A DNA stretch of 64,000 bases from Adenophora triphylla var. japonica (lineage: Eukaryota > Streptophyta > Magnoliopsida > Asterales > Campanulaceae), in assembly GCA_022495995.1 (NCBI GenBank), contig JAFEMH010002607.1, forward strand, positions 186,001 to 250,000, given 5' to 3'. The position numbers and the translations under genes were made by a program. The notes under the pieces were generated by a model. The model made no database searches. It was not told the origin of the DNA and was given only the letters and a program-made list of their open reading frames with translations. Positions 24,145-35,100 of this stretch are shown here, piece by piece; position 1 is the first letter of the stretch, and every line of letters begins with the position of its first letter.

Positions 24145-25496
24145 AAATTGTCCTCTGTAGTAAGGTGTTACCATGGGTGCCTGATAACACCTGGGGTAAC
24201 ACATGTATACTAGTGCATATTTTTTGCTAGTTTGGTTTTATTCTCTCTCGTCGTAAGGGTTCCCATAGTTACGTGAGCTATGAGAGTTCTCACGGCTGCA
24301 CATGCCGACCTTTTGTTGTGGTAGGATAGCACCCTGAATAACACACTTGATAAAACTCCCTTCATATGCTTAAAGTGACAAAGTCACTAATTTTTTTTGA
24401 TAAATAAAAGGCAAAGGCATTTATCCATACTATTCTCTCGAGCTCGGGGCACGGTGTTCGCTGCAACGATGTATTCTTGCCAATGAGAATGTATGAGGTG
24501 ATTTATGCTAAGTATTAGGGACATGGAGTTCGCTACTACGGTGTACCCTACTTGAAAGGCATAAATCACTTGGTCTTTACACTTGAAATAAAACTCGAAG
24601 CACGGAGCTCGTTACTACGATGCTTTCTTGTTTAAAGAAGTGTAAAAGAATTTTATAAATTGCTATGCCTCGTGGTCTAACAAGCTTGTTATGCCTAAAG
24701 TGTTTAAAATGCTCACTTATTATGCCTCAAGTGTTTGAAACCTGAATATATTTATCAAGGGATTTTTATCTTATGTGTTATCCTAGATGTTACCATCATT
24801 GCCATTAACATATTTGTATGTGCTATATTATGTTTTTTATTTCTTTATTTTCGGTTCAGTTAATTAATTTTTTAAACTTTGAAAGTCTTTTTATTGTTTA
24901 AGAGTTTTAAAAGTTTGAAAAAGTCTTTAACTAACCAATTTATTCTTGATAAACAACTCAAATATCTAAGTCCTAAAATCTAGGGATTTGATTTTCAAAA
25001 ACCATATGGACTTGGTATATTTGTATTTGTTTATTATTTTTTATATATTTAAAAATTCAAAAAATTAAAAAAAAAATTATTTAAAAAAAAAAAAAATATA
25101 TTTTTTCAAAATAATGGCCGGATGTCTTTATTTTTGTGAGGAATTTTGTACTTGTTTTTCTTGTGGCCTAGAAAATAGGGGGAGTAAATATTGTAGTTAT
25201 TTTTGTGTGGCTAGAAATAAGGGAGGTTAGGTAAATATTTAATGTAATTATTTTTAGTGGCTAAAAAATAGGGGGAGATTAATTAAAATAGGAGATAATT
25301 AGAGGAAGTAGGATAAGTCTTGAAAAATTAATTCCTAATCTAATTCCTATTTTTTCTCCTCTCTCTCTAACCGCCCTAATCCCCTTCTCTCTCTACACGG
25401 TAAATACCCCTTCCTCGTCACCGTCAATCCCTCACTCTCAAACCTTCCAAAATCAACAACCTTCCTAAATTCCAAACCCTTCCTAAAACCCTAACC
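24145..25496. other. Copia non-coding region between RNase H and the env-position ORF
   Basis: No convincing frame. It contains gtgttacc words (about 24164, 24195, 24775), three similar blocks with 'cacggtgttcgctgcaacg'-like text (24440-24620), and an A/T-rich low-complexity run at 25040-25110. Confidence 0.5.
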
Positions 25497-26869
25497 ATGG
25501 CAACCCCTACCAAAAAGCAATCCGCCCCTTTGGAGGTATCTCCGGGCGTTGGTTCAAGTGGTCCTAGTCTCATGGACACTTCGACCACCCCTCTCAATGT
25601 GTCTCCGGCAATGACAATGTCGGTTGATGATCCTCCTTTGGTGACAACAATGGCGCAACCCTTGCCCATTGTGACCTTACCACCTCTTCCACCCGTTCCA
25701 TCAACCAAAAAGCCAAAAAGAAAAGCCATTGCTCACAAATCCTCGGCACAACCCGTCAAAAAGAGGAGCTCAAGTAGGCTCACTGCAATGAGGCACAAAG
25801 GGACCTCTAAATCCAACATATCCTCCGATCCTGTTGAAGTTTCTGAGGAGTCTTCACTTGGTCTCTCCTCGGCTCATGTTTCGGATGAAGACTTTCATGC
25901 CGATGCTGAAAAGAGCCATTCTGTTGAGACATTTGAAGATTGGGAGATTGAGGAAGAAGAACCCTTGTATGAAGTTAAGAAAAGAAACATTAAAGGCAAA
26001 AGCAAGTGGGATCTTTGTCAAAGATGTTACCCAAAGCCGCAACACCCAAGGTAACATCCTCTCGTTTCTAAAGCTTCAAAGTCTTCAATTAGTGAGTTTG
26101 CTTATTCTGAGTCCTCTGATTTCCTTGAGAAAGAGTTTGATGACGTGAATCTTGCTTTTCCAAAACCTTACTTCTCATTGGAGTTTTATCGAAAAGAAAA
26201 TATGGAGTTTTGGTTAAGGCATAGTGACACGAAAATTCTCAAAGAAAAGCACATTGACGAGGTTGATTTCAAAAGCATGGTATATTTCGGTTCTTGGAGG
26301 ATAGAAATTTTTTGAAAGCTAACTTGCATCCTTCGAAATTTGTTAAAGCTATAGTCAAAAATTTCTATGCCAACCTTCATGCCAACCTAGATAATGAAAA
26401 GTCCGATCAATTTGGAAAGGTGTTTTTAAGGAACAAAATTTTTTCTATTACTCCTTCTTTGATCAACAAGACTTTAGGACTCCCAAATTTGGATGATGAT
26501 GGTCCTATTGTTCATAAGGATGAAATTGCTAGGTTTATCTCTCATGATGTCGTGCATGAATGGCCCTCCAATCCTAATCCCAAAACCAAAGTTCATTTTC
26601 TTGCTTCCCGTCTCACTTCACTCTTTGCCGTGCTTCACAAGCTTTGCATATTTAATTGGGTTCCTACTTCTAACGAGCAATATGTGACATTGCAACAAGC
26701 TGAAATCTTGTATAAGTTAGGAAAGAATCGAAGAGTGAACTTGGGTAGATTGATCTTCAAACATTTGGCTTCGTGGGGTAGAAGAAAAGACATTACTATG
26801 TTTCCTTACCCTTCTTTAATCTTCCAAATTTTGAAATCTCAAAAATTGCCCATTGAAGAGCTCGGATGA
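25497..26869 (+). pseudogene. Env-position ORF with plant-transposon-associated domain
   Basis: ATG at 25497 starts a Ser/Thr/Pro-rich N-terminus (MATPTKKQSAP) with a basic patch STKKPKRKA and an acidic segment EDWEIEEEEPLYE. After a shift at about 26040-26300 the frame 26294-26869 has FVKAIVKNFYANL, VFLRNKIFSITPSLINKTLGLPN and LASRLTSLFAVLHKL, resembling the 'putative plant transposon protein' domain found downstream of pol in several plant retroelements. No transmembrane segment or signal peptide is seen, so an envelope role is not supported. Confidence 0.6.
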
Positions 26870-26968
26870 GTATACACCCAGTCTTGATCTCTATGCTATA
26901 GATTCCCGGTGACTAAGAAGAATACCAAGAGTGTGAGATACACAGTGATCTTCCTTGGTCAAAGATAA

Positions 26969-27420
26969 ATGAATTTGGGTCAAGTGATGCGGTTTTACGC
27001 TAAGGGTGTTACTCAATCCGTTATCCCAAATGTTACTCCGAAATCTCCAAGTTTTTCGTGTACGGATGCGGCTCATGTTCTTGCTAATGTATACAATTTG
27101 TTTGGGAATGCTTCACAAACAATATCAAAGACCACACGATTTTGGCGTTTCTCCACAAACAAACTTCTACCATTTCCGAGATTGTGCAAGGTTGGACAAA
27201 GCTCAAGGAGATTCTTGATGAATTCATCCAGCGGGTTTCTTCCCAAACTGGGAGTTGATAGTGCGATGGAGTGGTCCAAGTGGTGGTGGTGTTGGAGATG
27301 CCGGTGGTCTTCTGCTGCAGATGTTACCGATGGTGCCGACTTAGATCTTTGGAGATGAAGAAGGGGATGATCGGGAGGAAGATGAAGGCGATGATGAACG
27401 AGAAGAGTGAGTACAATACA
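26969..27420 (+). pseudogene. C-terminal remnant of the env-position ORF
   Basis: Frame 26969-27358 and the overlapping frame 27006-27218 contain pieces (HVLANVYNLFGNASQTISK and downstream TKLKEILDEF in another frame) that probably complete the preceding ORF. Two frame changes are seen. The stretch 27421-27800 has no frame and precedes the polypurine tract. Confidence 0.45.
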
Positions 27421-27810
27421 TCGCCCGAAGGTTGATGTTGCCGCTCTTATGGTGATGATATTTTTTGGTGGTTGAAAAACAATTTTCTTTTATGTTTTTA
27501 TTTGGAACATGTTTTAAATACTTTGGTGGTTTGTTTTATTTGCTTATGGTGCTTAAACTTTTAGGGTTGTTTTGAACATGGAGTAGCTTAGTAACTTTGA
27601 TTTATCTTTGGTACTTTAGGTTACTAGTTAGTTGGTAAACTTATTTTGGAAAATATGTTTTGATAACTAGTATTTTTGTGATAAATCATTGTAGTTGTTA
27701 ATGCCTTGATTATGGGGAGTTGATAACTATGAAGTTGCTCGATGGCTAACAATATCTTGCAGGATCGGCACTTTAGAGTTTGGAAAGAAATTATAAATTA
27801 TGGGGGAGAT

Positions 27811-28780
27811 TGTTAATGCGGTGTGGGTGTTACCACGAGGTGCTATCACGGCGCGTTGGGTGTTACCCGAACTGTAATGAGTTGTAATTTAATAATTCTT
27901 TCCATATTATTTTATATCCTAATGTCTAATATTATTTGCAATATATATGTGTTTTTTGGTCCATATTTCAGGTTAAATATATGGCTGGATTAAATGCTAA
28001 AATTAAGGAAGAAGTTGTTGGAGGAATTATTCGTAAACGAAGATTTACGAATAATGTTTACTTGGTCCATATTATTTGATGAAGGAATAAAAACGTGGGA
28101 AGACCAAGTCATGGAGTTGTTGCTGATTAATTGAAGAGTACAATACCAAGAAAGCAAGAGAGTACAAGGGATAAAGCATGGACTTGGGCTTCAAGAAATC
28201 GGTTGCTACATTCTAGGGAAGTTGGCGTATGAAGAGGAATTCAAGCCAAGAAATCTCTCCACTCCTCTCACACGATCTGAAGGTCCAAGGCTATTATTTT
28301 GGAGTAGCCTCCAAGGCATTGGAAGGCTATAAATAGGCTAGGTGTGTTTCATTTGAGGTAGGCCAAATATCAAACACACACACCATAGCACAAGAGAGAC
28401 AAAGTTCTTTGGTTCGCATATCCTTCCTCCCTTGTGATTCTAGCTTAAACACTGAGTGTTTAAGAGAGTGTTGGCTAAGGATAGGATTCGTTCTTTGTCT
28501 CATTTAGTTCCATAGAGCATTATCATTGTATTAGCAATAGGGAACTTTCGGCTTTGTAATTTTGCTATATTGATTATAAATTCTTCGCCATCTAGGCACA
28601 CTCAAGTTATATATTTATATAACTTGAGAAAATTATATCTTGTGTTATTTATTTCCGCTGCACAAAGTTTTTATAAACTATTTATTTTGGTGTGTGTGTG
28701 CTGTCCGTCAGTGTGTTAACCAAGGTGTTGGGTAACATCTACGGTAACATCTCTTTCCAGTGAAGCCATTGACAATTTCA
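27811..28780 (+). repeat. 3' LTR of the 10.7-kb copia
   Basis: 970 bp, direct repeat of 18042-19008, preceded by tgggggagat and followed by the gcact target duplication. Confidence 0.92.
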
Positions 28781-28926
28781 GCACTGATAAACCCAGCCAA
28801 CCCGGAGTCGATCACCAGCTGCCGTGGACTCCTCTCTCCCTCTCGAGCCGCGTCCGGGAAGACCTCCCACAACGCTCGCACTGCCTCGAAGGCACCCCGA
28901 CTCTTCTGGTTGTGGGTATCAACCAT
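28781..28926 (-). pseudogene. 5' part of the antisense plant-mobile-domain gene
   Basis: ATG at 28926 opens MVDTHNQKSRGAFEAVRALWEVF and continues to the copia junction at 28781. It lies on the same strand as 18041-16193, and with the copia removed the two parts are contiguous, although at least one stop or frameshift separates them. The plant mobile domain N-terminal block normally ends just before the LvERw motif seen at about 17985. Whether an upstream exon exists is not clear. Confidence 0.6.
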
Positions 28927-29061
28927 CCCTCGCCCCTGCAGGTGAACAAGACAATAGCAACATCAACAGAATGCACGAACGCATGTCAGAATGATGCAAT
29001 GCAATGGCAGTTCTTATTCCTTTCCTAAAATATTTCCATCCCGGTTGGAGTATTGACGGTC

Positions 29062-29190
29062 CAAGATTTCAAAATCTTTCGAAAACTCCGTCGAATCCGG
29101 AACTTTCAAAACATTTCGAAAACTCCGTCGAATCCGGAACTTTCAAAATCTTTCGAAAACTCCGTCGAAACCGGAACTTTCAAATCTTTT
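29062..29190 (+). repeat. Short tandem repeat (ttcgaaaactccgtcgaa unit) in gypsy 3' region
   Basis: About three units of roughly 37-39 bp with the core ttcgaaaactccgtcgaa. Flanking sequence to 29878 contains no confident gene; 29700-29860 resembles parts of the gypsy LTR (agtccggccggactcttactgc). Confidence 0.7.
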
Positions 29191-29878
29191 CGAACATTTC
29201 GAAAATTTACTCCGTCCCGAATTAAAGCTACTTTAATTTTGGAAAATGCATCTAGACATGGAATTTTGCAACCAAAATTTTTATGTCATCTACCCATAGT
29301 GTCAATTGAACTACATCCTAGTCAATTTCGACAAAGGTTCATAGCAAAGTCAAAAGCCCCAAATTCGGGCACCAAAATCCCTAGTTCATTCCTAATTAAA
29401 TTTCTAACATTTAAAGAATGCACATTCTTAAAATTAATGGAATTTGAAGGAAGCTTACTTGTTCTCGATCCCTCCTTTGAAGTTGTGTCTCTCCCTAGCC
29501 GGGTAGAACTCCGCCGGATTCAATGGATGACTATTGGTTCGAATGGTCCGAACCAACCGCGTTCTTTCGTCATCGGTCCTTCCATGACGAGCCATTGGTT
29601 CCCAATCACCTTCCATAGCAATTTTCCTTCACAAATCTGAGCAAACCTCACAATTTGGGATGAAAATTCTCTCCTCCTTTCTCTCCTTTTCGCCGAAAAT
29701 AATGAAAGAAAATGGCTTCTCTTTCTTCTGCCTCGGCGCTGATAAGGTCCTGGCCAAATTCAGTCCAAGTCCGGCCGGACTCTTACTGCACCAGATTTTT
29801 TTTTTGCCACTTTGGCCCCTCAGTTTTTCACAGTTTCAATTTTACCTCTTTTGGCCCCCAAAAGTGTAAAAATTTCCC

Positions 29879-30233
29879 CCAGTTAGACATTTCTAACGCT
29901 CGTCTCCAGACATTAAATTCTCAGTTAGACACTTCTAACGCTCGTCTCCAGACGTTAAATTCTCAGTTAGACATTTTTAACGCTTGTCTCCAGACGTTAA
30001 ATTCTCAGTTAGTTTTCACTAACGCTCGTCTCCAGACGTTAAATTCCCAGTTAGTTTTCACTAACGCTCGTCTCCAGACGTTAAATTCTCAGTTAGACAT
30101 TTCTAACGCTCGTCTCCAGACGTTAAATTCTCAGTTAGTTTTCACTAACGCTCGTCTCCAGACGTTAAATTCCCAGTTAGTTTTCACTAACGCCCGTCTC
30201 CAGACGTTAAATTCAATCCCAGTTGACGTTTGA
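29879..30233 (+). repeat. 42-bp minisatellite in gypsy 3' region
   Basis: About eight units of ~42 bp with two variants (a gacatttctaacgctcg form and a gttttcactaacgctcg form) and the common core ctccagacgttaaattc. Because 42 is a multiple of three, frames stay open across it (29712-30233 reads NARLQTLNSQL repeatedly), but codon content does not suggest a real protein. Confidence 0.85.
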
Positions 30234-31012
30234 GATTCAAACGCTCACTTCAATCCCCAGTTGACGTTTGACATTCAAACGCTCAATCCTGTCTCCGGAC
30301 ATTCCAGGTACAATTCCGTCTCCCGACGTTAAAATTTCTAATGGTTTTCACCATCGTTCATTTCCCCGGCAGCTGCAATAAGCCCGAACCCCAAGGCACG
30401 AACGCCTTGCAACAATCCCTCTTCGGCCATCAAGGTAAGCCCGAATGCTCATCCCCAGCAGGATTCTAAGGAAGAAACGTCAATCCGTCCGTGTTGTTAA
30501 TAACGCCAGTTTAACACAATCGTTCCCATCATTGCCGCCCTATCCCCAGCAGGATAAACCTGGCAGTCATCGTAAGCCCAGCACCCAAGGCACGAACGCC
30601 TTCATCTCAGGATAAACTTATCCTCTCGGAGAACTTCGGTTTGAGGCACCACACGCCCTCGTGTGATTCAGCAGCTCCGGTTTGAGGCGCCACACGCCCT
30701 CGAAGGTTTCAGAAGTCTCAGGTTCAGACGCCTCACAATAGTCTCCATTCAGGTCCAGGTACCTCGCAATGGTCTCATTCAGGTTTAGACGCCTCCCAAC
30801 AGTCTCGCTTAGGTCAAGGTCCCCACGCGCGGCTCCTTGCACCTATGAACTACGATCGGCTTGATTCCCGCTCGGGATACGTAGGAATCCTTTCGCTAAG
30901 GGTCCAGCCAGCTGACCGCCCAGGTCTTTCAAAGTAAGGCATCCCGATTTGGATCCTTATCTTTTTTCAACGACCCCACCTCCTTCGGAGGAGACGTCGC
31001 TGAGGGGCTAAC
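30234..31012 (+). other. Gypsy 3' untranslated region up to the polypurine tract
   Basis: Contains loosely repeated blocks (ggttYagRcgcctcacaa near 30660-30830; ccccagcaggat near 30450-30550) and no confident ORF. It ends at gctgaggggctaac, the probable polypurine tract, directly before the LTR at 31013. Confidence 0.6.
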
Positions 31013-33017
31013 TGTAAGTACCCAAATCCAGATCGTCAAAATCCGTCAGAAAGTTAACCGAAATCCGTTAAGCGCGCTCCAAAGTTAACCGGAACTCGTT
31101 AAACTCCCCGTTGCCAAGCCAACGAGACGTCCCGGGACTGCCCCGTGCATCCCGATGTCGAAACGTACTTGACACGCGTCATCGCACGTAAAAGTACGGC
31201 TTTCCCTGAAAAACGCACTTTCTGGCACTTTCCGGGGGCGTTTCAGACATTTTCCTGACTGTTATTTTAAAAACGGACAAAACCGGGACCCGGGAACGAA
31301 CTCCCACACATTTAGTGAGTCATGGGACACGTGGCAGCCATGCCACAGCCCTCCCATCACCCTTCAATCAGAAATCAAAGGGAAAAGACTAAAATACCCC
31401 TGGTAAACAGTCTAAGTCCGGCCGGACTCCTGTGCAAACTTTTCAAATTGCCCAAAGAAGCCCCTCAAAGTTCCAAAATACCACAAAACCACGGAAATCA
31501 GTCTAAGACCTGTCGGACTCTTACTGCATTTTTCACCCTATAAATAGGAGGGCTGTCAAAGCCAAAACAACAACATTTTTACTCCAAAAAATCACTTCAC
31601 CCACGGCCCAAACTGAGTTTCACCCCTCCCGAGCTCCCATTTTGTCTCGATTCGCGTGAAACTTCCGTATTTCGATCAAATACGCCACTCACCACTCCGA
31701 AACACCTTTCCAAACTACTTTCCGTGTCCCGTACACACCCCCGAGCCAAAGGAGTCGACCCTAGCCATAGGTATAACTCCCTCTCTCTGATCTCTCGTTT
31801 CGTCTCGGTTTACGCGCCAGTCGCTACAACCGTTTCGAACCACGTTATTGAAATGTAGACGCCTCCGTCTAACGGGGTTCGATACGTTTTAGCCCCTCGA
31901 TCCTCTTCTCTTCCCGTAAGAGAAGTAATCACGGGTTAAAACGGCGTTCCGACCCCGTTCCGTTTACTTTTTATGTCATTTAACATTCCGGATCGATCGA
32001 TCCGTCGATCGTCATTTACTTTCTGTCATTTACAATTCCGAGCCGTTTTGGCTCGTTGATCGTCATTTACAATTCCGAGCCGTTTTGGCTCGTTGATCGT
32101 CATTTATGATTCCAGATCGTTTGATTCCGTTGATACTGCTTTAAATACTGTCATTTACAAAGTCCGACCCGTTTGGATCGTGATAGTATTTACTTTTCAA
32201 AGTCCGAGTCGCAACCCGATTCGTTGATTTTATATCATTTAATACGCTTTTTCCCGTAAAAATCATTAACAATGTAATGCCCGGTTCAAAACCGGAGTTC
32301 GTCCATCGAACTCTCTTTCAAAAACGCGCAAAATGACGTTTGGCATCCGAACGCTCATCTTCAAACTAAAAGCCGCCATTTGACACTCAAAATCATTTAA
32401 TACGCTTTTTCCCGTAAAAATCGTTAACAATGACTCGCCCGGTTCAAAATCGGAGTTCGTCCTTCGAACTCTCTTCCAAAAAGCTCAAAATCGACGTTTG
32501 CCACGCGAACGCTCATTTCAAACTCAAAACCGACGTTTGTCATTCAAACGCTCGTCTTTTCAAACAAATTCACCTAATCAACGTTTGACATTCAAACCAA
32601 GATTAAGCTTGTCATTCAAGCCCCCCATTTCAAAATGCAAACACACACACACACGCACACGTTTTCGAGAAAGGTAGAAAGACTCGTCATACGAGGCGTT
32701 TCGGGTGATCTCGTAATACTCTTCCCGAAACGTAACATGACCTACGAACCTAACAATCTCTGGTACTCAAAGCTTTTTACTCGTTTTTGCTACCAATAAA
32801 AATGACCCCCATTTTCAAAGCCTTTTCCTAAGTTTTTGCTACTAATAAAAACGACACCATTTTCACTAAAGCCGTTTCTCAACATTTTGGGCTCAAAATA
32901 CAAAAACCGAGTGGCGACTCCTCATTTTCCTTCCCATGAAGCGAGGTCTCAGACACCAACCCTCCGCGAAAGACAACCGCCTTTCCGCGTCCGCGCGCGA
33001 AAATTCGGGTAATTTCA
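31013..33017 (+). repeat. 3' LTR of the Tat-type gypsy
   Basis: Starts tgtaagtaccc after the purine-rich gaggggctaac and ends near ...gggtaatttca, giving about 2.0 kb. Inside are the TATA box at 31539-31546, repeats of attccgagccgttttggctcgttgatcgtcattta near 32030-32110, a ~100-bp direct repeat (32228 and 32393), and gagtggcgactcc near the 3' end, typical of Tat LTRs. The partner LTR is outside the window, so the right edge is inferred. Confidence 0.7.
31539..31546 (+). promoter_or_regulatory. TATA box of the gypsy LTR
   Basis: tataaata in the context ccctataaataggag, about 527 bp into the LTR. Two copies of an AGTCCGGCCGGACT-like palindrome lie just upstream (31407-31421 and about 31500-31520). 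Confidence 0.6.
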
Positions 33018-33628
33018 CCCTCCTACCATCACAATCTCCGATTCTCCTCAACAAGTGCACACCTCTGTCAATCCTCTTATTTTGCCATTCTCCTCTGCTC
33101 ATTCATAGTCAAGTACTCAAGACATGGCATTTACAAGTTCAAGACCTCCCAAATCTTCCAAGAAACACCTATGGGGACCCATGAGGATTCGCAATGATCA
33201 GGTTCCTCTAACAAGAACAGAACTGAAAGCTAGGGAAGATGACAACTTCAAATATGATGAGAACATGACTTGGGAATGGAATAATGAATTCTACTACAGA
33301 GGAATGGAATAAAAAATGAGAGAAGAACTTCTGGATGAAAGGAGGCAGCTAATGTCTGCAAGAGAAGAAAGGAGAGAATTTTTTGGCTAAATTTCCATGT
33401 ATTTATGCTTGAAATTCTTTGTTTATCCTTTTTGAACACTTTGTATTTTGTTGATTTCTGTCAATTTGAACAATTTACATCTTTTGAGTAATATTCAATT
33501 ATTTCATGTGTATTCAAAACACTTGTGACTGTTGAAAAGGCTTGAATGAAAATCCCTCATTAATATCCTTCATTATCATTATAGGCATGTTCAAAATATA
33601 TATCTTCCTTTACCAAAAAGGGGGAAAT
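33018..33628 (+). mobile_element. Internal 3' remnant of a third copia element
   Basis: Sequence between the gypsy LTR and a copia-type polypurine tract (aaaagggggaaa, 33616-33627). ATG at 33124 opens a 62-codon frame to 33312 (MAFTSSRPPKSSKKH) that is Lys/Glu-rich and not recognised. No RT or integrase trace is seen, so most of this element must lie left of the gypsy insertion, outside the window, or is lost. Confidence 0.5.
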
Positions 33629-35097
33629 TGTTAGTACCTAACTATGATCAGAGCATAGTTAGTTAGTTTTGATAAAGAAATATATAAATTACAGGGTTTA
33701 CATTTACATTTAAAGATGAAAACTGTCAGTGATGAGTCTTTTAATCTGACAGTTAAGATCATGACTGACCAAACTAATGTATACAAATTCATCTTGTCAT
33801 TCAACATCACTTCAACTCAAAATGATTGATACAATAAATCAATTACATGTATACATTGTTCAAAATAATAAGCAATGTTATGAACTGACAGCTAAGTCTT
33901 CAGTTCATCAGACAGACTAACAGCTATAGCTTCAGTTCATCAGACAGCTATGATTCTGTTTCATACATTGCTGTTACAAATACAACCAATATGGATCCTA
34001 TATCTCACTTAAGCTATCAAGTACATCAACTGTATCTCAAACCATATTGAAGATCAACTCTGATAGCTAAGCCATGTTATGAACTGACAGCTAAGGCTTC
34101 AGTTCATCAGACAGCTATGATTCTGCTTCATACATTGCTGCTACAAACACAACCAACATGGATCCTATGTCTCCACAGATATCAATTACATCAAACGCAT
34201 CTCATATCACATTGAAGACCTTTTGGAAGCATCTGCACAAGCCAGCTCATGAAGACATGCAAGTGGGTCAAAGACCAGTCAAAGGAATTAACTGCAACAA
34301 CCTACCCAATTTATATCTGCACCAACGGCTCTATTGTGGACTATAAATAGAAGCCCCTCACCTCTGTGCATACCACCCTTTTTACCCCAGCTCACCTAAA
34401 CCTTACACACCAATCAAGTACACCCCTTATCCTTCAAACACAACCATAACCCTGTCCCCATCCTTACCATTATCCTTCAACAAAACTGCACCTGTCATAA
34501 CAAACTTAGTGTGTTAATTCACAAAACAAAATCTTGAAAGTGTACTTCAAGTTGAAAGAATCTGTAAACACTTAAGACTGTACGTTAAGTGTATAATTGG
34601 TTTGTAAACACTTAAGACTGTACTTTAAGTGTATAATTGTTTTGTAAACATTTAAGACTGTACTTTAAGTGTATAATTGTTTTGTAAACACTTAAGACTG
34701 TACTTTAAGTGTATAATTGTCAAAAGCTTATAAAGAAGCTATCCCTAATTGACTGTACTAATTAGGAAGAGGAGGTTCAAGAAACTTGCCTTATCAATTT
34801 CTGTAACTCTTGTTGATTAAGATTATAATAAATTGATCTCACTTGTATTTTGACAGTGGGGGTGGATGTAGGAGGAGTGAACTCTGAACCACTTTAAATC
34901 TTGTTGTGTTATTATTATTTCTGCACATACTTATTCACACACCTTTCCTTATTACATTATCTATATTGTCTTTTCATTATTCAAAAACTCTTTTATTCCG
35001 CTGCACAACTCAAGTTATATCTCACAGCTAAGACTCACCATAGCTGTCTGATCATTCCCAAACATTACAAGGACCTTTCAAAAACAATTTGCATTCA
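33629..35097 (+). repeat. 3' LTR of the third copia element
   Basis: Begins tgttagtacctaac right after the polypurine tract and ends near ...ttgcattca. It holds tataaatagaagcc near 34345 and a ctgacagctaaggcttcagttcatcagacagct repeat (33886-33950 and 34080-34120). No second LTR copy is present, so the ends rest on motif position only. Confidence 0.6.
34556..34720 (+). repeat. ~50-bp tandem repeat in the copia LTR
   Basis: About four units built on tgtaaacacttaagactgtactttaagtgtataattg; each unit contains the inverted pair acttaa...ttaagt. Units are nearly identical, so the array expanded recently. Confidence 0.85.
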
Positions 35098-35100
35098 CTA

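Larger units (their letters stand above)
18042..28780 (+). mobile_element. Nested Ty1/copia retrotransposon, 10.7 kb, target duplication gcact
   Basis: LTRs 18042-19008 and 27811-28780 have TG...CA ends and are almost identical. gcact flanks it at 18037-18041 and 28781-28785; removal rejoins the antisense mobile-domain gene. Internal order is gag, protease, integrase, RT, RNase H, then 3.6 kb of extra sequence with ORFs in the env position. The polypurine tract is tgggggagat at 27801-27810; the primer site tggtatcggaagcg at 19011 only partly resembles the usual initiator-tRNA site. Large size and a downstream ORF suggest a Sirevirus-like or related copia lineage; that placement is tentative. 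Confidence 0.92.
1..33017 (+). mobile_element. Tat-type Ty3/gypsy LTR retrotransposon, 5' end outside the window
   Basis: Domain order on the plus strand is protease, G-patch segment, reverse transcriptase, RNase H, a second RNase H, integrase, then a long 3' region and a 3' LTR. Pol order RT-RNaseH-INT marks Ty3/gypsy, and the second RNase H just before integrase is the known hallmark of the Tat lineage. The 5' LTR and probably gag lie left of the window. Two copia elements (3184-8977 and 18042-28780) are nested in it, each with a 5-bp target duplication, so the native gypsy sequence here is about 16.5 kb. Two genes on the opposite strand occupy 14207-28926. Pol is broken by several frameshifts. 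The 3' boundary at about 33017 is inferred from the LTR end and is uncertain by tens of bases. Confidence 0.85.

Noticed and set aside
25497..26869. Envelope gene making the copia a retrovirus-like element
   Set aside because: No signal peptide, no transmembrane helix and no furin-like site; the similarity is to a transposon-associated domain instead.
29712..30233. 173-codon open frame with NARLQTLNSQL repeats
   Set aside because: The frame stays open only because the minisatellite unit is a multiple of three; it has no domain and sits in the gypsy 3' region.
32893..33102. Minus-strand 69-codon ORF at the gypsy LTR end
   Set aside because: It spans the predicted LTR border in GC-rich sequence and has no homology I can recognise.
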